A stretch of DNA of 64,000 nt from Bryobacterales bacterium (GCA_020847045.1 JADLCT010000006.1:1-64000), one strand, 5' to 3'; positions 27,476 to 37,086 are shown, counted from the first letter of the stretch. Notes: generated by a model not told the origin, from the sequence alone. A program made the numbers and translations.

Positions 27476-28704
27476 CAATGGTCCGCGATGCCTCCATCCT
27501 GAAAAACGTACGCCGGGCGGGTGACGGGCTTGTAAGGATGCGCGGCGGCGACTTTCTCGTCCAGCTCCACGCCCAGTCCCGGCCTTTCGGGGAGCGCGGC
27601 GAAGCCGCCAGACACCTCCACCGCCCCGCCGTGGAACAGATCCTTCACCCATTGTTGCGAGTTCGGGTTGTACTCCTGAATCGTGCACGCCGGCGTGGTC
27701 GCGTCCACGTGCAGAGAAGCGAGCGTCGATACCTCGCTCTGCGGATTGTGCGGCGCCATCTCCACGCGATAGGTCTCGGCGATCACGCCGATTTTTTTCA
27801 TTTCGAGAATGCCGCCCGCGTGGCACACGTCCGGCTGAATGTAGTTCACCAGATGGCGCGAACAAAAATCCGCGAAGCCGTACTTGGTGAAGGAGCGCTC
27901 GCCGGTGGCCAGCGGCGCCTTCGTCTTCTGGCGCAAGAGCGCGAGCTCGCCCAGGTCTTCCAGTTGCGTGGGCTCTTCGACAAAGAGCGGCCGCAGCTCC
28001 TCGATCCGCCTGCAGAAGCCGATGGCCATCACGGTGGTCAGCTTGCCGTGGGCGTCGATGCAGATGTCGAAATCGTCCCCCACGGCGGTGCGCACGCGTT
28101 CCAGCGCTTTCGCCCCCTCGCGCACGGCGAACGAAGGAACCACCACGTCATTGTCCACGCGAATGAAACCGCTTTTGGCCGCTGTGTAGCCTTCGCTTTT
28201 GGCCTGCAAAAAGGCCTCGGGCGTGGAGCCGCAATCTTTGTACAAACGCACGCGCTGCCGGGCCTTGCCGCCAAGCAATTTATAGATGGGTTGCCCCAGC
28301 GCCTTGCCGAGAATGTCCCACAGCGCGATCTCCACGGCGCTGATGGCGCTGTTCAGAATGGGACCTCCGCGCCAGCGCGGCCAGCGGAACATCGCCTGGT
28401 AATGAAGCTCTATATCGGTTGGGTCCTTACCCAACAGATAGCGCTCGTGCTCCATGATGGCGCTCGCCAGCGTGGCCTCCTTCGACGTGATGGAGCCTTC
28501 GCCCAGCCCCGTCAGCCCCTGGTTCGTGTAGACCTTGCAGAAGGCCCAGTTCACGCTGCCTACGTTCACGATGAACGTCTTCAGTCCGGTGATTTTCAGG
28601 TTCAGCGGCTTGGCTTTTTCCGAGGCGGCGCGCAACGGCTCCAGCACCACGGCCGGCAGGCCGAGCCCAAGCGCGGATTGAACCATTGTTCGGCGAGAGA
28701 TCAT
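27475..28704 (-). CDS. Tat-exported mandelate racemase/muconate lactonizing (enolase superfamily) protein, galactonate dehydratase-like
   Basis: ATG 28704 gives a 409-residue protein starting MISRRTMVQSALGLGLP, a twin-arginine signal. Metal ligands of the enolase superfamily are visible: IDAHG (Asp, with a following His as in sugar acid dehydratases), VEEP and TGERS. A catalytic His candidate sits in MAPHNPQSE. The pattern fits a D-galactonate- or gluconate-type acid sugar dehydratase. It is the first gene of a translationally coupled leftward operon with two secreted LRR proteins, an uncommon partnership. Confidence 0.9.
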   Translation of the reverse strand: MISRRTMVQSALGLGLPAVVLEPLRAASEKAKPLNLKITGLKTFIVNVGSVNWAFCKVYTNQGLTGLGEGSITSKEATLASAIMEHERYLLGKDPTDIELHYQAMFRWPRWRGGPILNSAISAVEIALWDILGKALGQPIYKLLGGKARQRVRLYKDCGSTPEAFLQAKSEGYTAAKSGFIRVDNDVVVPSFAVREGAKALERVRTAVGDDFDICIDAHGKLTTVMAIGFCRRIEELRPLFVEEPTQLEDLGELALLRQKTKAPLATGERSFTKYGFADFCSRHLVNYIQPDVCHAGGILEMKKIGVIAETYRVEMAPHNPQSEVSTLASLHVDATTPACTIQEYNPNSQQWVKDLFHGGAVEVSGGFAALPERPGLGVELDEKVAAAHPYKPVTRPAYVFQDGGIADH

Positions 28705-28779
28705 ACGGGGATGCTCCGTTCGGGCCAGCATATCGCAGCCTGGCCGCGCCGTCCCCGTGCGGCGGCGGCATGCCGGCGC

Positions 28780-29841
28780 CTACACCTTCGTCATTTTTGT
28801 GATGCGGCCCACTTCCACCCACTCGGCCACGAAGACGTTGCCTTTGTGGTCGAAGCATCCGCCGTGCGGGCACACGAACTTGCCCGGCGTGAATGTGTCG
28901 CGGGCCTGCACGCGCGTTTTGCGCCAGTCGGATTTGGAATCGTCGCCCAGGCCGGCCACCATTCTGTTGTCCTTGTCGAGAATCAGCACGCGCGCGCCCA
29001 AGTCGGGAATCAGCATCAGGTTCTTGTGGAAGCTGAAATGGCAGGGCAGGTTCATGTCCTGCGTGACAAAGCGAAGGTGCTTGCCGCTGAGGTCGAAGTA
29101 CTGCAGCCGGTTGTTCGAACGGTCCGCGGCAACCAGCTCTTCCTTGCCCGAGCGTTTGTCGATGAAGATGCCGTGCGGAGAGTTCAGCGAGCCAGGGTCC
29201 TTCGTCTTGCCGCCGCCAAAGGTGCGTATGAACTTGCCCGTCTTGTCGTACTGGTTCACATAGCTGGAACCGTAGCCATCGCCCACATAGATATCGCCGT
29301 TGGACGCCACGGCCAGGTTCGTCGGCACATACTTCACCAGCGGTTTGCCGTCCGCGTCGAGCTTATAAAAATCCGACTCCTTCGGATAGCCGAGCGTCAT
29401 CAGCACCTTGCCGTCCAGCGTCGTCTTCACCACCACCGAACGCTTCGTGTCGCACAGATAGAGGAACTCTTCCTTGCCCTCCTTCTGAATGTGCAGGCCG
29501 TGCGCGCCGCCGGCGAACTCGCCGCCCCAACTGGTGATGAACTTGCCTTTGCTGTCGAACACCACCATCGCGTCGGGCGAGACGCTGTTCTTGTGCACGG
29601 TGTGGAAGACATAGAAGCGGCCCTGCGAATCCTCGACAATCCCGTGCGTGTTGCCGTATTGAATGCGGCTGGGAAGCTCGCCCCAGTCGTGCTGAACCTC
29701 GTACGAATAGTCGCCGGAGCCGGTGACCACCTTCTTCGATCCGGATTTCTGTGCGCCCAGAATGGACGGCGCCGCGCCCGAGGCAAGCGCCCCGGCGGTG
29801 GCCGTCTGAATGAATGTACGGCGGGAGTTCTCTTGGTTCAT
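28780..29841 (-). CDS. Tat-exported NHL-repeat beta-propeller protein
   Basis: ATG 29841 gives a 353-residue protein beginning MNQENSRRTFIQTATAGALA, a twin-arginine signal with a clear hydrophobic stretch. The body has NHL-type blades (HGIVEDSQGRFYVFHT, SPHGIFIDKRSGKEE, HGGCFDHKGNVFVAEW), matching a six-bladed propeller. Such exported propellers often bind or hydrolyse ligands such as peptidyl-alpha-hydroxyglycine or lactones, but no catalytic set is obvious here. It lies 75 bases upstream of the enolase/LRR operon on the same strand. Confidence 0.87.
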   Translation of the reverse strand: MNQENSRRTFIQTATAGALASGAAPSILGAQKSGSKKVVTGSGDYSYEVQHDWGELPSRIQYGNTHGIVEDSQGRFYVFHTVHKNSVSPDAMVVFDSKGKFITSWGGEFAGGAHGLHIQKEGKEEFLYLCDTKRSVVVKTTLDGKVLMTLGYPKESDFYKLDADGKPLVKYVPTNLAVASNGDIYVGDGYGSSYVNQYDKTGKFIRTFGGGKTKDPGSLNSPHGIFIDKRSGKEELVAADRSNNRLQYFDLSGKHLRFVTQDMNLPCHFSFHKNLMLIPDLGARVLILDKDNRMVAGLGDDSKSDWRKTRVQARDTFTPGKFVCPHGGCFDHKGNVFVAEWVEVGRITKMTKV

Positions 29842-30033
29842 GGCTGTATGGACCTGCCGTAATACCATATCAAAAGGTGAAGCCCGGCGTGGCCCCGTGC
29901 CCCGCCCCGGCCGCGCCCCACGCCAGAGGGAAACCTGCTATTCTAAGGATTCGGTTTCCACCGAACCTCAGGGTTTGTGTGTCTCCCCAGCCGTGACGCG
30001 GGGGTTGGCCGTCTCTGAGTGGGAAGAACCACA
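29842..30033 (+). promoter_or_regulatory. Intergenic region upstream of rpmH
   Basis: These 192 bases should hold the promoter of the rpmH block. TATTCT at 29939-29944 is a possible -10, without a recognisable -35. No DnaA boxes or dnaA gene were seen. Confidence 0.35.
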
Positions 30034-30204
30034 ATGCCGAAACGTACTTTTCAACCGAACAATCGTAAGCGGGCTAAAACACACGGTTTCCGTGTCCGCA
30101 TGGAGACAAAGGATGGGCAGGCTATCCTGTCGCGCCGCCGTGCCAAGGGCCGCTGGAAGCTCACTGTCAGTGACGAGCGAGCCGTCCGCTACGGCAAGCG
30201 CTAG
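30034..30204 (+). CDS. rpmH: 50S ribosomal protein L34
   Basis: A 56-residue basic protein starting [20 protein letters not shown] and containing [13 protein letters not shown], the L34 signature. ATG 30034 is the conserved start; a short upstream extension in frame is not coding. It begins the conserved rpmH-rnpA-yidD-yidC-khpB-mnmE block. The rnpA start lies inside its 3' end, giving tight coupling. Confidence 0.97.
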   Translation: MPKRTFQPNNRKRAKTHGFRVRMETKDGQAILSRRRAKGRWKLTVSDERAVRYGKR

Positions 30205-30568
30205 TTCACCACAACCGCGCGCGGGAAACTCGTTTCCCAAAGCGGCGCGGCTGTTGAAAACTCCGGAATTCAAACGGGTCTATGATCGCGGCAGGAAGAT
30301 CAGCGGCCCGTTTTTCATGGTGATCTGCGCTACCAGGCCGGATACGGCGCCGGCGCGAATTGGCTTCACCGTTCCCCGGCGGCTCGGCAATTCCGTTGTC
30401 CGCAACCGCATCCGGCGGCGGATGCGCGAGGCCGTCCGGCTGGAGTTGGCCCATTTGGCGGCGGGCCGCGATCTTGTGTTCCACCCCCGTAGCGCCGTGC
30501 CGGCCGCTCCCTTCACCGAGTTGAGGCGGGAAGTGGAAAGGGTTTTTCGCGTATGCGGAACTTGGTAG
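30170..30568 (+). CDS. rnpA: Ribonuclease P protein component
   Basis: The protein subunit of RNase P, which helps the catalytic RNA mature tRNA 5' ends. The core [16 protein letters not shown] and the RNR motif [15 protein letters not shown] are present. No ATG lies in the right place; GTG 30170, inside rpmH, gives a 132-residue protein with an N-terminal extension of about 22 residues before FPKAARLLK. Overlap of rnpA with rpmH is known in Thermus. The frame remains open far upstream, so the exact start needs proof. The end overlaps yidD by 16 bases. Confidence 0.9.
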   Translation: MTSEPSATASASSPQPRAGNSFPKAARLLKTPEFKRVYDRGRKISGPFFMVICATRPDTAPARIGFTVPRRLGNSVVRNRIRRRMREAVRLELAHLAAGRDLVFHPRSAVPAAPFTELRREVERVFRVCGTW

Positions 30569-30762
30569 TCGCCATTCTTCGTCTGTACAAACGGTGGCTC
30601 TCCCCACTGTTGCCCAACGCCTGCCGGTTTCATCCCACCTGTTCCGTCTACATGTCCGAGGCGGTTAGCCGCCACGGCGTGCGGCGCGGAGTCTGGCTTG
30701 GTCTTCGGCGCCTGGCCCGGTGCCATCCCCTTCAGGAAGGCGGTTTCGATCCCGTACCATGA
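30553..30762 (+). CDS. yidD: Membrane protein insertion efficiency factor YidD
   Basis: A 69-residue protein with the full family signature: PNACRFHPTCSVYMSEAV, the HGVRRG turn and the ending GGFDPVP. It starts 16 bases inside rnpA and its TGA overlaps the yidC ATG (ATGA). YidD supports YidC in inserting inner-membrane proteins. Confidence 0.96.
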   Translation: MRNLVVAILRLYKRWLSPLLPNACRFHPTCSVYMSEAVSRHGVRRGVWLGLRRLARCHPLQEGGFDPVP

Positions 30763-32531
30763 GTGAACAGAACTCCGGCGAGCTCACACCCAAGCCATCG
30801 CTGGGCGGCGCCAAAAAGGATCTCTCCATGGAGAGCCGCCTTCTCCTCGCCTTTGGCTTGATGGGCGTTGTGCTCCTTGTCTCGCAGTACATCCTGCCGC
30901 AGCCCCCCGAACCACCCAAGAAAGCAGCGGCCAAGGCCGCGCCTGCCGCCGCCAAGCCAGATGATCAACAGGCGCCGCCGGCTGACAAACCGGCTGGCCC
31001 GGCCACAGGCAAGAGCGCCGCCAAAACGGACGGCAAGTCCGCCGCCGCGACTAAGCCCGCGGCCAGCGTCACGGCCGCCAGCGAACAGGATTACGTCATT
31101 GAAACCGCTCTCTACAAGATCACCTTCACCAACCGTGGCGCGTTGGTGAAAAGCTGGATTCTCAAGAAGTACAAGGACAGCAAAGGCAAACCTCTGGAAT
31201 TGGTGAACACGCGCGCCGCCGGCAAGGCCAACTTCCCCTTTGCCATCCGCTACCGCGACGGCCAGGGCGCGCATGAGATCAACAAGGCCCTGTTCGAGGC
31301 CAAACCTTCGCCAGACAATCTGGGCATCGACTTTGAATACGCCAGCGGCGGCGCCTTCGCACGCAAGACCTTCCGTTTCTCCGGCGCCAGCTACCTGGCG
31401 CGCGTCACCAGCGAGCTGCGGGAAAACAACGCGCCCCGGCAGCACCTGCTGAGCTGGCGCGGCGGGTTTGGCGATGAAACCGTCATCGGCGCCGCTGCCT
31501 CTCAACACGCCGTGCTGTTCGACCGCGACGCCCAGAAACTCGTCAGCCACATAGGCAAGGATGTTCCCGGAGGAGTCTACATCCAGCGGGGCAACTTCAC
31601 CTTCGCCGGACTCCAGGACACCTACTTCGCCGCCGTCGCTCTTCCCGCCGAGAACGCTCCGTTTGAAGTCCACATGGTGAACGACCACCTTCCCAACGCC
31701 ATCGACGAAAAGGAGGACTACTTCGCCGGAGTATCCGTGGGCGGCGAGGCAACCAACCAGTTTCAACTGTTCGTTGGCCCCAAGGACCTCGACCTGATGC
31801 GCGCCATCTCGCCCAGGCTCGACCAACTGGTGGACTGGGGATGGTTCGGCGTCATCGCCAAGCCGCTGTTCCTGGCCCTAAGCTGGCTGAACAACAAGTA
31901 CGTTCACAACTACGGCTGGTCCATCATCATCCTCACGATCATCATCAATTTCCTGATGCTGCCGCTGAAGTTCACCTCGCTCAAGTCGATGCGGGCCATG
32001 AGCGCGTTGCAGCCGGAGATGAAGAAGATTAACGACAAGTACTCCGGCATGAGCATGCGCGATCCGCGCAAGCAGAAGCAGCAGGAAGAGGTGATGGACC
32101 TCTACAAAAAGCATGGCGTGAATCCGGCCTCCGGCTGTGTCCCCATGCTGCTGCAAATTCCCTTCTTCTTCGCCTACTACAAGGTGCTCAGCGTCTCCAT
32201 CGAGATGCGCGGTGCGCACTGGTTGTGGGTCAGCGATCTGTCACGTCCTGAAGATCTGGCCATCCGCGTTCTGCCGCTGCTGATGATCGCTTCCCAGTTC
32301 GTCATGCAGAAGATGACGCCGAACACCTCCGGCGATCCCGCGCAGCAAAAGATGCTGCTGATGATGCCTCTGTTTCTAGGTTTTATGTTCTACGGCCAGT
32401 CCAGCGGCCTGGTGTTATACTGGTTGACCGGCAACTTGGTTGGCATTCTGCAGCAGTGGTTCTTCAACCGGATGGCTCCTGCTCCCGCCCCGGCCACCGT
32501 GCCGGCCGCCAAGCGGAACCCCAAGAAGTAA
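30759..32531 (+). CDS. yidC: Membrane protein insertase YidC
   Basis: A 590-residue insertase of Gram-negative type: an N-terminal membrane anchor, a long Ala/Lys/Pro-rich linker (about residues 50-105), a large periplasmic beta-domain, then the conserved C-terminal five-helix core. That core begins NYGWSIIILTIIINFLMLP and includes ASGCVPMLLQIPFFFAYYK and GLVLYWLTGN. ATG 30759 overlaps the yidD stop. It inserts membrane proteins alone or with SecYEG. Confidence 0.97.
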   Translation: MSEQNSGELTPKPSLGGAKKDLSMESRLLLAFGLMGVVLLVSQYILPQPPEPPKKAAAKAAPAAAKPDDQQAPPADKPAGPATGKSAAKTDGKSAAATKPAASVTAASEQDYVIETALYKITFTNRGALVKSWILKKYKDSKGKPLELVNTRAAGKANFPFAIRYRDGQGAHEINKALFEAKPSPDNLGIDFEYASGGAFARKTFRFSGASYLARVTSELRENNAPRQHLLSWRGGFGDETVIGAAASQHAVLFDRDAQKLVSHIGKDVPGGVYIQRGNFTFAGLQDTYFAAVALPAENAPFEVHMVNDHLPNAIDEKEDYFAGVSVGGEATNQFQLFVGPKDLDLMRAISPRLDQLVDWGWFGVIAKPLFLALSWLNNKYVHNYGWSIIILTIIINFLMLPLKFTSLKSMRAMSALQPEMKKINDKYSGMSMRDPRKQKQQEEVMDLYKKHGVNPASGCVPMLLQIPFFFAYYKVLSVSIEMRGAHWLWVSDLSRPEDLAIRVLPLLMIASQFVMQKMTPNTSGDPAQQKMLLMMPLFLGFMFYGQSSGLVLYWLTGNLVGILQQWFFNRMAPAPAPATVPAAKRNPKK

Positions 32532-32564
32532 GGCCCCGCCAGCGAGACTTGAACCGGATGGGAT

Positions 32565-33266
32565 GTGAGTGTGAGCAACCGCAAATACACCCTCGACGAG
32601 CACGGCCCCAGGATTGAGGCTTTTCTTCAGAAGCTCTTCGGCATCGCGGGATGGAAACTTCAGGTGGAGATGGAGGTCGGCAACGACCCGCACCCGGAGA
32701 TCGAAAACCCCGATATCGTCGTGAAGTTCTCCGGCGCCGACGTGGAACTGCTCCAGGAGAACCGGGCCGAAGCCCTTCTGGCCCTGGAACACTTGACCAT
32801 TGAAGCGCTGAAGGTGCCGCACGACGACCACAGCCGCATCCGCTTCGACATAAACGATATGCGGCTCATGCGCATCGAGGAGCTGCGCGCCAACGCGCTG
32901 TTCGCGGCGGATCAGGTGCGCGAGGCGCATCGCCCCTTCCGGTTTAATACCATGTCCAGCCGCGAGCGGCGGCTGATCCACCTCGTTCTGCGCGACCAGA
33001 CGGATATCCGCAGTGAGAGCGAGGGCTTGGAGCCTCGCCGCAACGTGGTCATCTACCCGGCCGGTATGCCCTCCTCGCCACGGCCCTCGTCTCCGCCCCC
33101 GCCGCGTGGCCGTGGCGGTTCCGGTGGCGGCCCAGGTGGTGGCAGAGGCGGTGACCGCGGCGGTCCTCGAGGCGATCGTGGCGGCCGCGGTGGTGATCGT
33201 GGAGGACGCGGCGGCGACCGGCGCGGTCCCCGGGGTGATCGCGGCGACCGCGGTCCACGTTCCTAG
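32565..33266 (+). CDS. khpB: KhpB/Jag-family RNA-binding protein (KH and R3H) with a long RGG-rich tail
   Basis: A 233-residue protein starting at GTG 32565 (GTG 32571 is possible). The KH-like part contains LALEHLTIEALKVPHDD, and the R3H-type helix motif RPFRFNTMSSRERRLIHLVL follows. The last 60 or so residues are almost only Gly, Arg and Asp, built from RGG and RGDRGG repeats after a Pro-rich linker. Jag/KhpB proteins bind RNA and lie beside yidC in most Gram-positive and some other genomes. An RGG tail is unusual for the family and may add a second, charge-driven RNA-binding surface. Confidence 0.9.
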   Translation: MSVSNRKYTLDEHGPRIEAFLQKLFGIAGWKLQVEMEVGNDPHPEIENPDIVVKFSGADVELLQENRAEALLALEHLTIEALKVPHDDHSRIRFDINDMRLMRIEELRANALFAADQVREAHRPFRFNTMSSRERRLIHLVLRDQTDIRSESEGLEPRRNVVIYPAGMPSSPRPSSPPPPRGRGGSGGGPGGGRGGDRGGPRGDRGGRGGDRGGRGGDRRGPRGDRGDRGPRS

Positions 33267-33284
33267 CCAGAGCGGAGTTTCTCC

Positions 33285-34637
33285 GTGCAGATCGGCGACA
33301 CCATCGTTGCCATTGCAACCCCTCCGGGCCGTGGCGGCCTGGGCGTAATTCGCATCAGCGGTCCCGGCGCGCGCCCCATCGCGGAAAGGATACTCTCGTT
33401 CGCGGCGGATTCCTCCTGGGCCCCCTGGACGGCTCGCCTGGCGCGCCTCACTGATGCCGCCGGAGTGACCATCGACCATGTCGTAGCCACGTTTTTCGCC
33501 GCCCCCCGCAGCTACACCGCCGAGGATGCCGTGGAGATCTCCTGCCACGGTTCGCCCGTCGTCCTGCGCCACGCCGTTGACCGCGCCTGCGCGCACGGCG
33601 CCCGCCTCGCCGAGCCGGGAGAGTTCACCCTGCGCGCCTTCCTCAACGGCCGCATTAATCTGCCCCAGGCCGAGGCGATCCACGACCTCATTCACTCCAC
33701 AACGCTGTACCAGGCTCGCGTCGCCGCCCGGCAAAGCGAAGGATCGCTCGCGCGCGTGCTGCAACCGCTCAAGTCGCAATATCTCGATCTGATCGCTCTG
33801 CTCGAAGCCGGCATCGACTTCGCCGAAGACGACATCTCCGTGGCCACCGACGCCCAGATCGACGCGCGCATCGCCCCGCTCGAAGCCGAACTCGACCGTC
33901 TCGTCCGCAGCTTCGCCTGGGGCAAACTGGTCGTCTCCGGCCTCACTCTGGCCATCGCCGGCCGGCCCAACGTCGGCAAAAGCAGCCTCTTCAACCGCCT
34001 GCTCGACCAGGACCGCGCCATCGTCACCGACATCGCCGGCACCACGCGCGACACCGTCAGCGAGACCGCCTCCCTCGAAGGCATCCCCGTCCGCCTCGTC
34101 GATACCGCGGGCATTCGCGTAGGGCGGGACCCCGTCGAACGCCTCGGCATCGAGCGCAGCCTGCAAGCCATCGCCGACGCCGACCTGACCCTCGTCGTCT
34201 GGGATCTCTCTCAACCTCTCACAACCGGAGACCACGAGATTTTCGAGCGCGCCAGCGCCCAGGGCCACACACTGCTCGTGGGGAACAAGTGCGATCTTCC
34301 CCTGTCCTTCGCCCCGCCTGAAACTTTGCTGCCCGTTTCCGCTCTCCATTCGACAGGGTTCGACACTTTGCGACAGCAAATTGTCGAAGCCGCGACGCCG
34401 GAAGGACGCCTCGGACTGGAGTCCGGCTTTATCACCAGCCTCCGGCAGGAACGCCTGCTGCGGGAATCCGTGGAGGCTCTGCGGCGCGCCCGCGCCGCGC
34501 TGGGCCAGTCACTGCCCCACGAGATGCTGCTGCTGGACCTCTACGCCGCCCTGGAACCGTTGGACGCCATTACCGGAAAGACCACGGCCGACGACATTCT
34601 GAACCGGATCTTTTCCACCTTCTGCATCGGAAAATAG
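33285..34637 (+). CDS. mnmE: tRNA modification GTPase MnmE (TrmE)
   Basis: A 450-residue GTPase starting at GTG 33285 with AGCGGAG upstream. It has the tetrahydrofolate-binding N-terminal domain ([19 protein letters not shown]), a central helical domain, and the inserted G domain ([30 protein letters not shown]). The family C-terminus FCIGK is intact. With MnmG it makes the xm5 group on wobble uridines. MnmG is not in the window. Confidence 0.98.
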   Translation: MQIGDTIVAIATPPGRGGLGVIRISGPGARPIAERILSFAADSSWAPWTARLARLTDAAGVTIDHVVATFFAAPRSYTAEDAVEISCHGSPVVLRHAVDRACAHGARLAEPGEFTLRAFLNGRINLPQAEAIHDLIHSTTLYQARVAARQSEGSLARVLQPLKSQYLDLIALLEAGIDFAEDDISVATDAQIDARIAPLEAELDRLVRSFAWGKLVVSGLTLAIAGRPNVGKSSLFNRLLDQDRAIVTDIAGTTRDTVSETASLEGIPVRLVDTAGIRVGRDPVERLGIERSLQAIADADLTLVVWDLSQPLTTGDHEIFERASAQGHTLLVGNKCDLPLSFAPPETLLPVSALHSTGFDTLRQQIVEAATPEGRLGLESGFITSLRQERLLRESVEALRRARAALGQSLPHEMLLLDLYAALEPLDAITGKTTADDILNRIFSTFCIGK

Positions 34638-34694
34638 CGAGTCTTGCCCGCCGGGCGCTACTCTCTTAATGGAGGGCCCTGCCGCTCTCGCCCT

Positions 34695-35717
34695 ATGCCC
34701 AAAGCTCTCATCACAGGTATCACCGGCCAGGATGGCTCGTATCTGGCCGAACTGCTGCTTCAGAAAGGCTACGAGGTGCACGGCATCAAACGGCGGTCGT
34801 CCAGCTTCAACACGGGCCGCGTCGATGGGATTTACGCCGACCTTCACGAAAAGCGGAACCGCTTCTTTCTTCACTTCGCCGACCTGGCCGATTCGTCCAG
34901 CCTGTCCCGTCTGCTTCATGACATTCAGCCCGACGAGGTGTACAACCTCGCCGCGCAAAGTCACGTCCGCGTCAGTTTCGACATCCCCGAATACACCTGC
35001 GACATCACCGCCACGGGGGCGCTGCGTCTGCTGGAGAGCATCCGCCAAACCGGCATCAAGGCGCGTTTTTACCAGGCCAGCTCGAGCGAGATGTATGGTT
35101 CGACGCCTCCGCCTCAGAACGAAACCACCGTTTTTCATCCCCGCAGCCCGTACGCCTGCGCGAAACTCTTCGCCCACTCCGTGACGGTGAACTTCCGCGA
35201 AAGCTACAACATGTTCGCCGTCAGCGGAATCCTGTTCAACCATGAGTCGCCCCGGCGCGGCGAGACCTTTGTCACGCGCAAGATCGCTCACGCGGTGGCG
35301 AACATCAAGTTCGGGCTCCAGAAGAAGCTGTATCTGGGCAACCTGGAGGCCAAACGCGACTGGGGTTACGCGCCGGAGTACGCCGAAGCCATGTGGCGCA
35401 TGCTGCAGCAGGATACTCCGGAGGATTTCGTGATCGGCACCGGCGAGATGCACAGCGTGCAGGAGTTCGCCGAGCTGGCCTTCACCCACGCCGGCTTGGA
35501 CTGGCGCGAGCACGTGGAGTTCGACGTTCGTTACCTGCGTCCGGCCGAGGTGGATGCCTTGCAAGCGGACCCCTCCAAGGCGCGGCGCGTGCTGGGGTGG
35601 CGTCACCAGACAGGCTTCGAACAACTGGTGGGCATCATGGTGGACGCTGAGATGGATGATCTGAAGCGGCGGCGGTTGGGGATTCTCTCGCCCGTCGACG
35701 AGCGCAAGGAAAGCTAG
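34695..35717 (+). CDS. gmd: GDP-mannose 4,6-dehydratase
   Basis: A 340-residue extended SDR. It begins [20 protein letters not shown], the family cofactor loop with GxxGxxG variant, and has ASSSEMYG and the catalytic SPYACAKLF (Tyr-x3-Lys). ATG 34695 matches the conserved start; the frame extends 17 codons further without support. It turns GDP-D-mannose into GDP-4-keto-6-deoxymannose, the first step to GDP-L-fucose and related deoxyhexoses, and is followed after 7 bases by the next enzyme. Confidence 0.96.
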   Translation: MPKALITGITGQDGSYLAELLLQKGYEVHGIKRRSSSFNTGRVDGIYADLHEKRNRFFLHFADLADSSSLSRLLHDIQPDEVYNLAAQSHVRVSFDIPEYTCDITATGALRLLESIRQTGIKARFYQASSSEMYGSTPPPQNETTVFHPRSPYACAKLFAHSVTVNFRESYNMFAVSGILFNHESPRRGETFVTRKIAHAVANIKFGLQKKLYLGNLEAKRDWGYAPEYAEAMWRMLQQDTPEDFVIGTGEMHSVQEFAELAFTHAGLDWREHVEFDVRYLRPAEVDALQADPSKARRVLGWRHQTGFEQLVGIMVDAEMDDLKRRRLGILSPVDERKES

Positions 35718-35724
35718 CCCGTTC

Positions 35725-36666
35725 ATGCTCGATCTCACCACCAAAAGGATCTGCGTAACCGGCGGAGGCGGCTTTCTGGGCTCGTTCGTGGCCGGACGCC
35801 TGCGGGAGCGCGGCTGCCACCAGGTGTTCATCCCGCGCAAACGCGACTACGACCTGACCACCGCCGATGGCGTCGCGCGCCTGATGACAGACGCCCGGCC
35901 GGAGGTGCTGTTCCATTTGGCCGCCGTCGTGGGGGGCATCGGAGCCAACCGCGACAACCCCGGCCGGTTCTTTTACGAGAACGCGATCATGGGGATTCAA
36001 TTGATTGAAGCCGCACGCCGCGCTGGAGTGGAGAAAACGATCATCGCCGGCAGCATCTGCTCCTATCCGAAGTTCGCTCCGGTACCCTTCCAGGAGGACG
36101 AGCTGTGGAATGGCTACCCCGAGGAGACGAACGCTCCGTACGGCATCGCCAAGAAGGCGCTGCTGGTGCAGTGCCAGGGCTATCGCGAACAGTACGGCAT
36201 GGATGCCATCTTCCTGATGCCTGTAAATTTGTATGGCCCTCGCGACAACTTCGACCTGCACACCTCGCACGTGATTCCGGCCTTGATCCGCAAGTGCCTG
36301 GAGGCGCAGGCTTCGGGCGGCCGGGAGCTGCGCGTGTGGGGCGACGGCTCGCCGACGCGTGAATTCCTGTACGTCGAGGATGCCGCCGAGGGGTTGATCG
36401 CCGGGGCCGAGCGGTATTCGGGCGGTGAGCCCATCAATCTGGGGAGCGGCGTGGAGATCTCCATTCGCGACCTGGTCAGCCTGATCGCACGCCTGTGCGG
36501 GTTCACCGGCGCCATTGTGTGGGAAACGGAGAAGCCCAACGGGCAGCCGCGCCGCCGTCTGGATGTCACCCGCGCCGGGCGTCTGATGGGCTGGCGGGCC
36601 GTCACCGGGTTTGAAGATGGTCTTCGCCGCACCATTGACTGGTACCGTTCCCACGCCGGTTTATGA
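35725..36666 (+). CDS. fcl: GDP-L-fucose synthase (GDP-4-keto-6-deoxymannose epimerase/reductase)
   Basis: A 313-residue extended SDR with [16 protein letters not shown] at the start, [12 protein letters not shown], and [10 protein letters not shown] (Tyr-x3-Lys). The segment [12 protein letters not shown] fits GDP-fucose synthases. It follows gmd in the same direction, so the two genes form the GDP-L-fucose pathway used for surface polysaccharide or glycoprotein decoration. Confidence 0.93.
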   Translation: MLDLTTKRICVTGGGGFLGSFVAGRLRERGCHQVFIPRKRDYDLTTADGVARLMTDARPEVLFHLAAVVGGIGANRDNPGRFFYENAIMGIQLIEAARRAGVEKTIIAGSICSYPKFAPVPFQEDELWNGYPEETNAPYGIAKKALLVQCQGYREQYGMDAIFLMPVNLYGPRDNFDLHTSHVIPALIRKCLEAQASGGRELRVWGDGSPTREFLYVEDAAEGLIAGAERYSGGEPINLGSGVEISIRDLVSLIARLCGFTGAIVWETEKPNGQPRRRLDVTRAGRLMGWRAVTGFEDGLRRTIDWYRSHAGL

Positions 36667-36825
36667 CCAGTCCCGGAATGCCAACCGGAGGGCGATCCTT
36701 CGCATTCGGCGGCCATCTCTCGCCGTTTGAAGGAAAGCGCTCCCGTTGTGCAGCCCATTCTCCCTATGCTAAAAAGGTGATTTCCGCCCGCGCCCGTAAT
36801 CTGGCCGGGCGAAAGGAGCATTGCC

Positions 36826-37086
36826 ATGGCCTACGTGATCGCTGAGCCCTGTATCGGCACCAAAGACACCGCGTGCGTCGACGCGTGTCCGGTGGATTGT
36901 ATCCACCCGAAGAAGGACGAACCGCAGTTTGAAACCGAGGAACTGCTGTTTATCGATCCTGTGGAGTGCATCGATTGCGGCGCCTGCGTGCCGGTGTGTC
37001 CCGTTTCGGCCATTTTCGCTCTGGACGATCTGCCCGAAAAGTGGAACGAGTTCACGCAGCGCAACGCGGCCTATTATGGACGCTAG
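36826..37086 (+). CDS. Ferredoxin with two Fe-S clusters (FdxA-like)
   Basis: An 86-residue ferredoxin with a good GAAAGGAG ribosome-binding site. The first cysteine group is spaced C-x7-C-x3-C-x3-C (CIGTKDTACVDACPVDC), typical of a 7Fe ferredoxin's [3Fe-4S] site. The second is CIDCGACVPVCP, a classical [4Fe-4S] motif. A C-terminal charged tail follows. It stands alone after a 159-base gap and converges on the helicase gene. Confidence 0.93.
   Translation: MAYVIAEPCIGTKDTACVDACPVDCIHPKKDEPQFETEELLFIDPVECIDCGACVPVCPVSAIFALDDLPEKWNEFTQRNAAYYGR

Noticed and set aside
27478..29862. 794-residue rightward open frame
   Set aside because: It spans the enolase-like and NHL genes in antisense; the leftward proteins have signals and motifs, the rightward product has none.
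33090..33266. Tandem repeat or CRISPR-like array
   Set aside because: The GGCGGT/CGTGGC repetition stays in frame within the khpB gene and encodes the RGG tail; there are no spacers.
32415..34379. 654-residue leftward open frame
   Set aside because: It lies opposite yidC end, khpB and mnmE, all firmly identified; its Gly/Arg-rich middle is the complement of the RGG tail.
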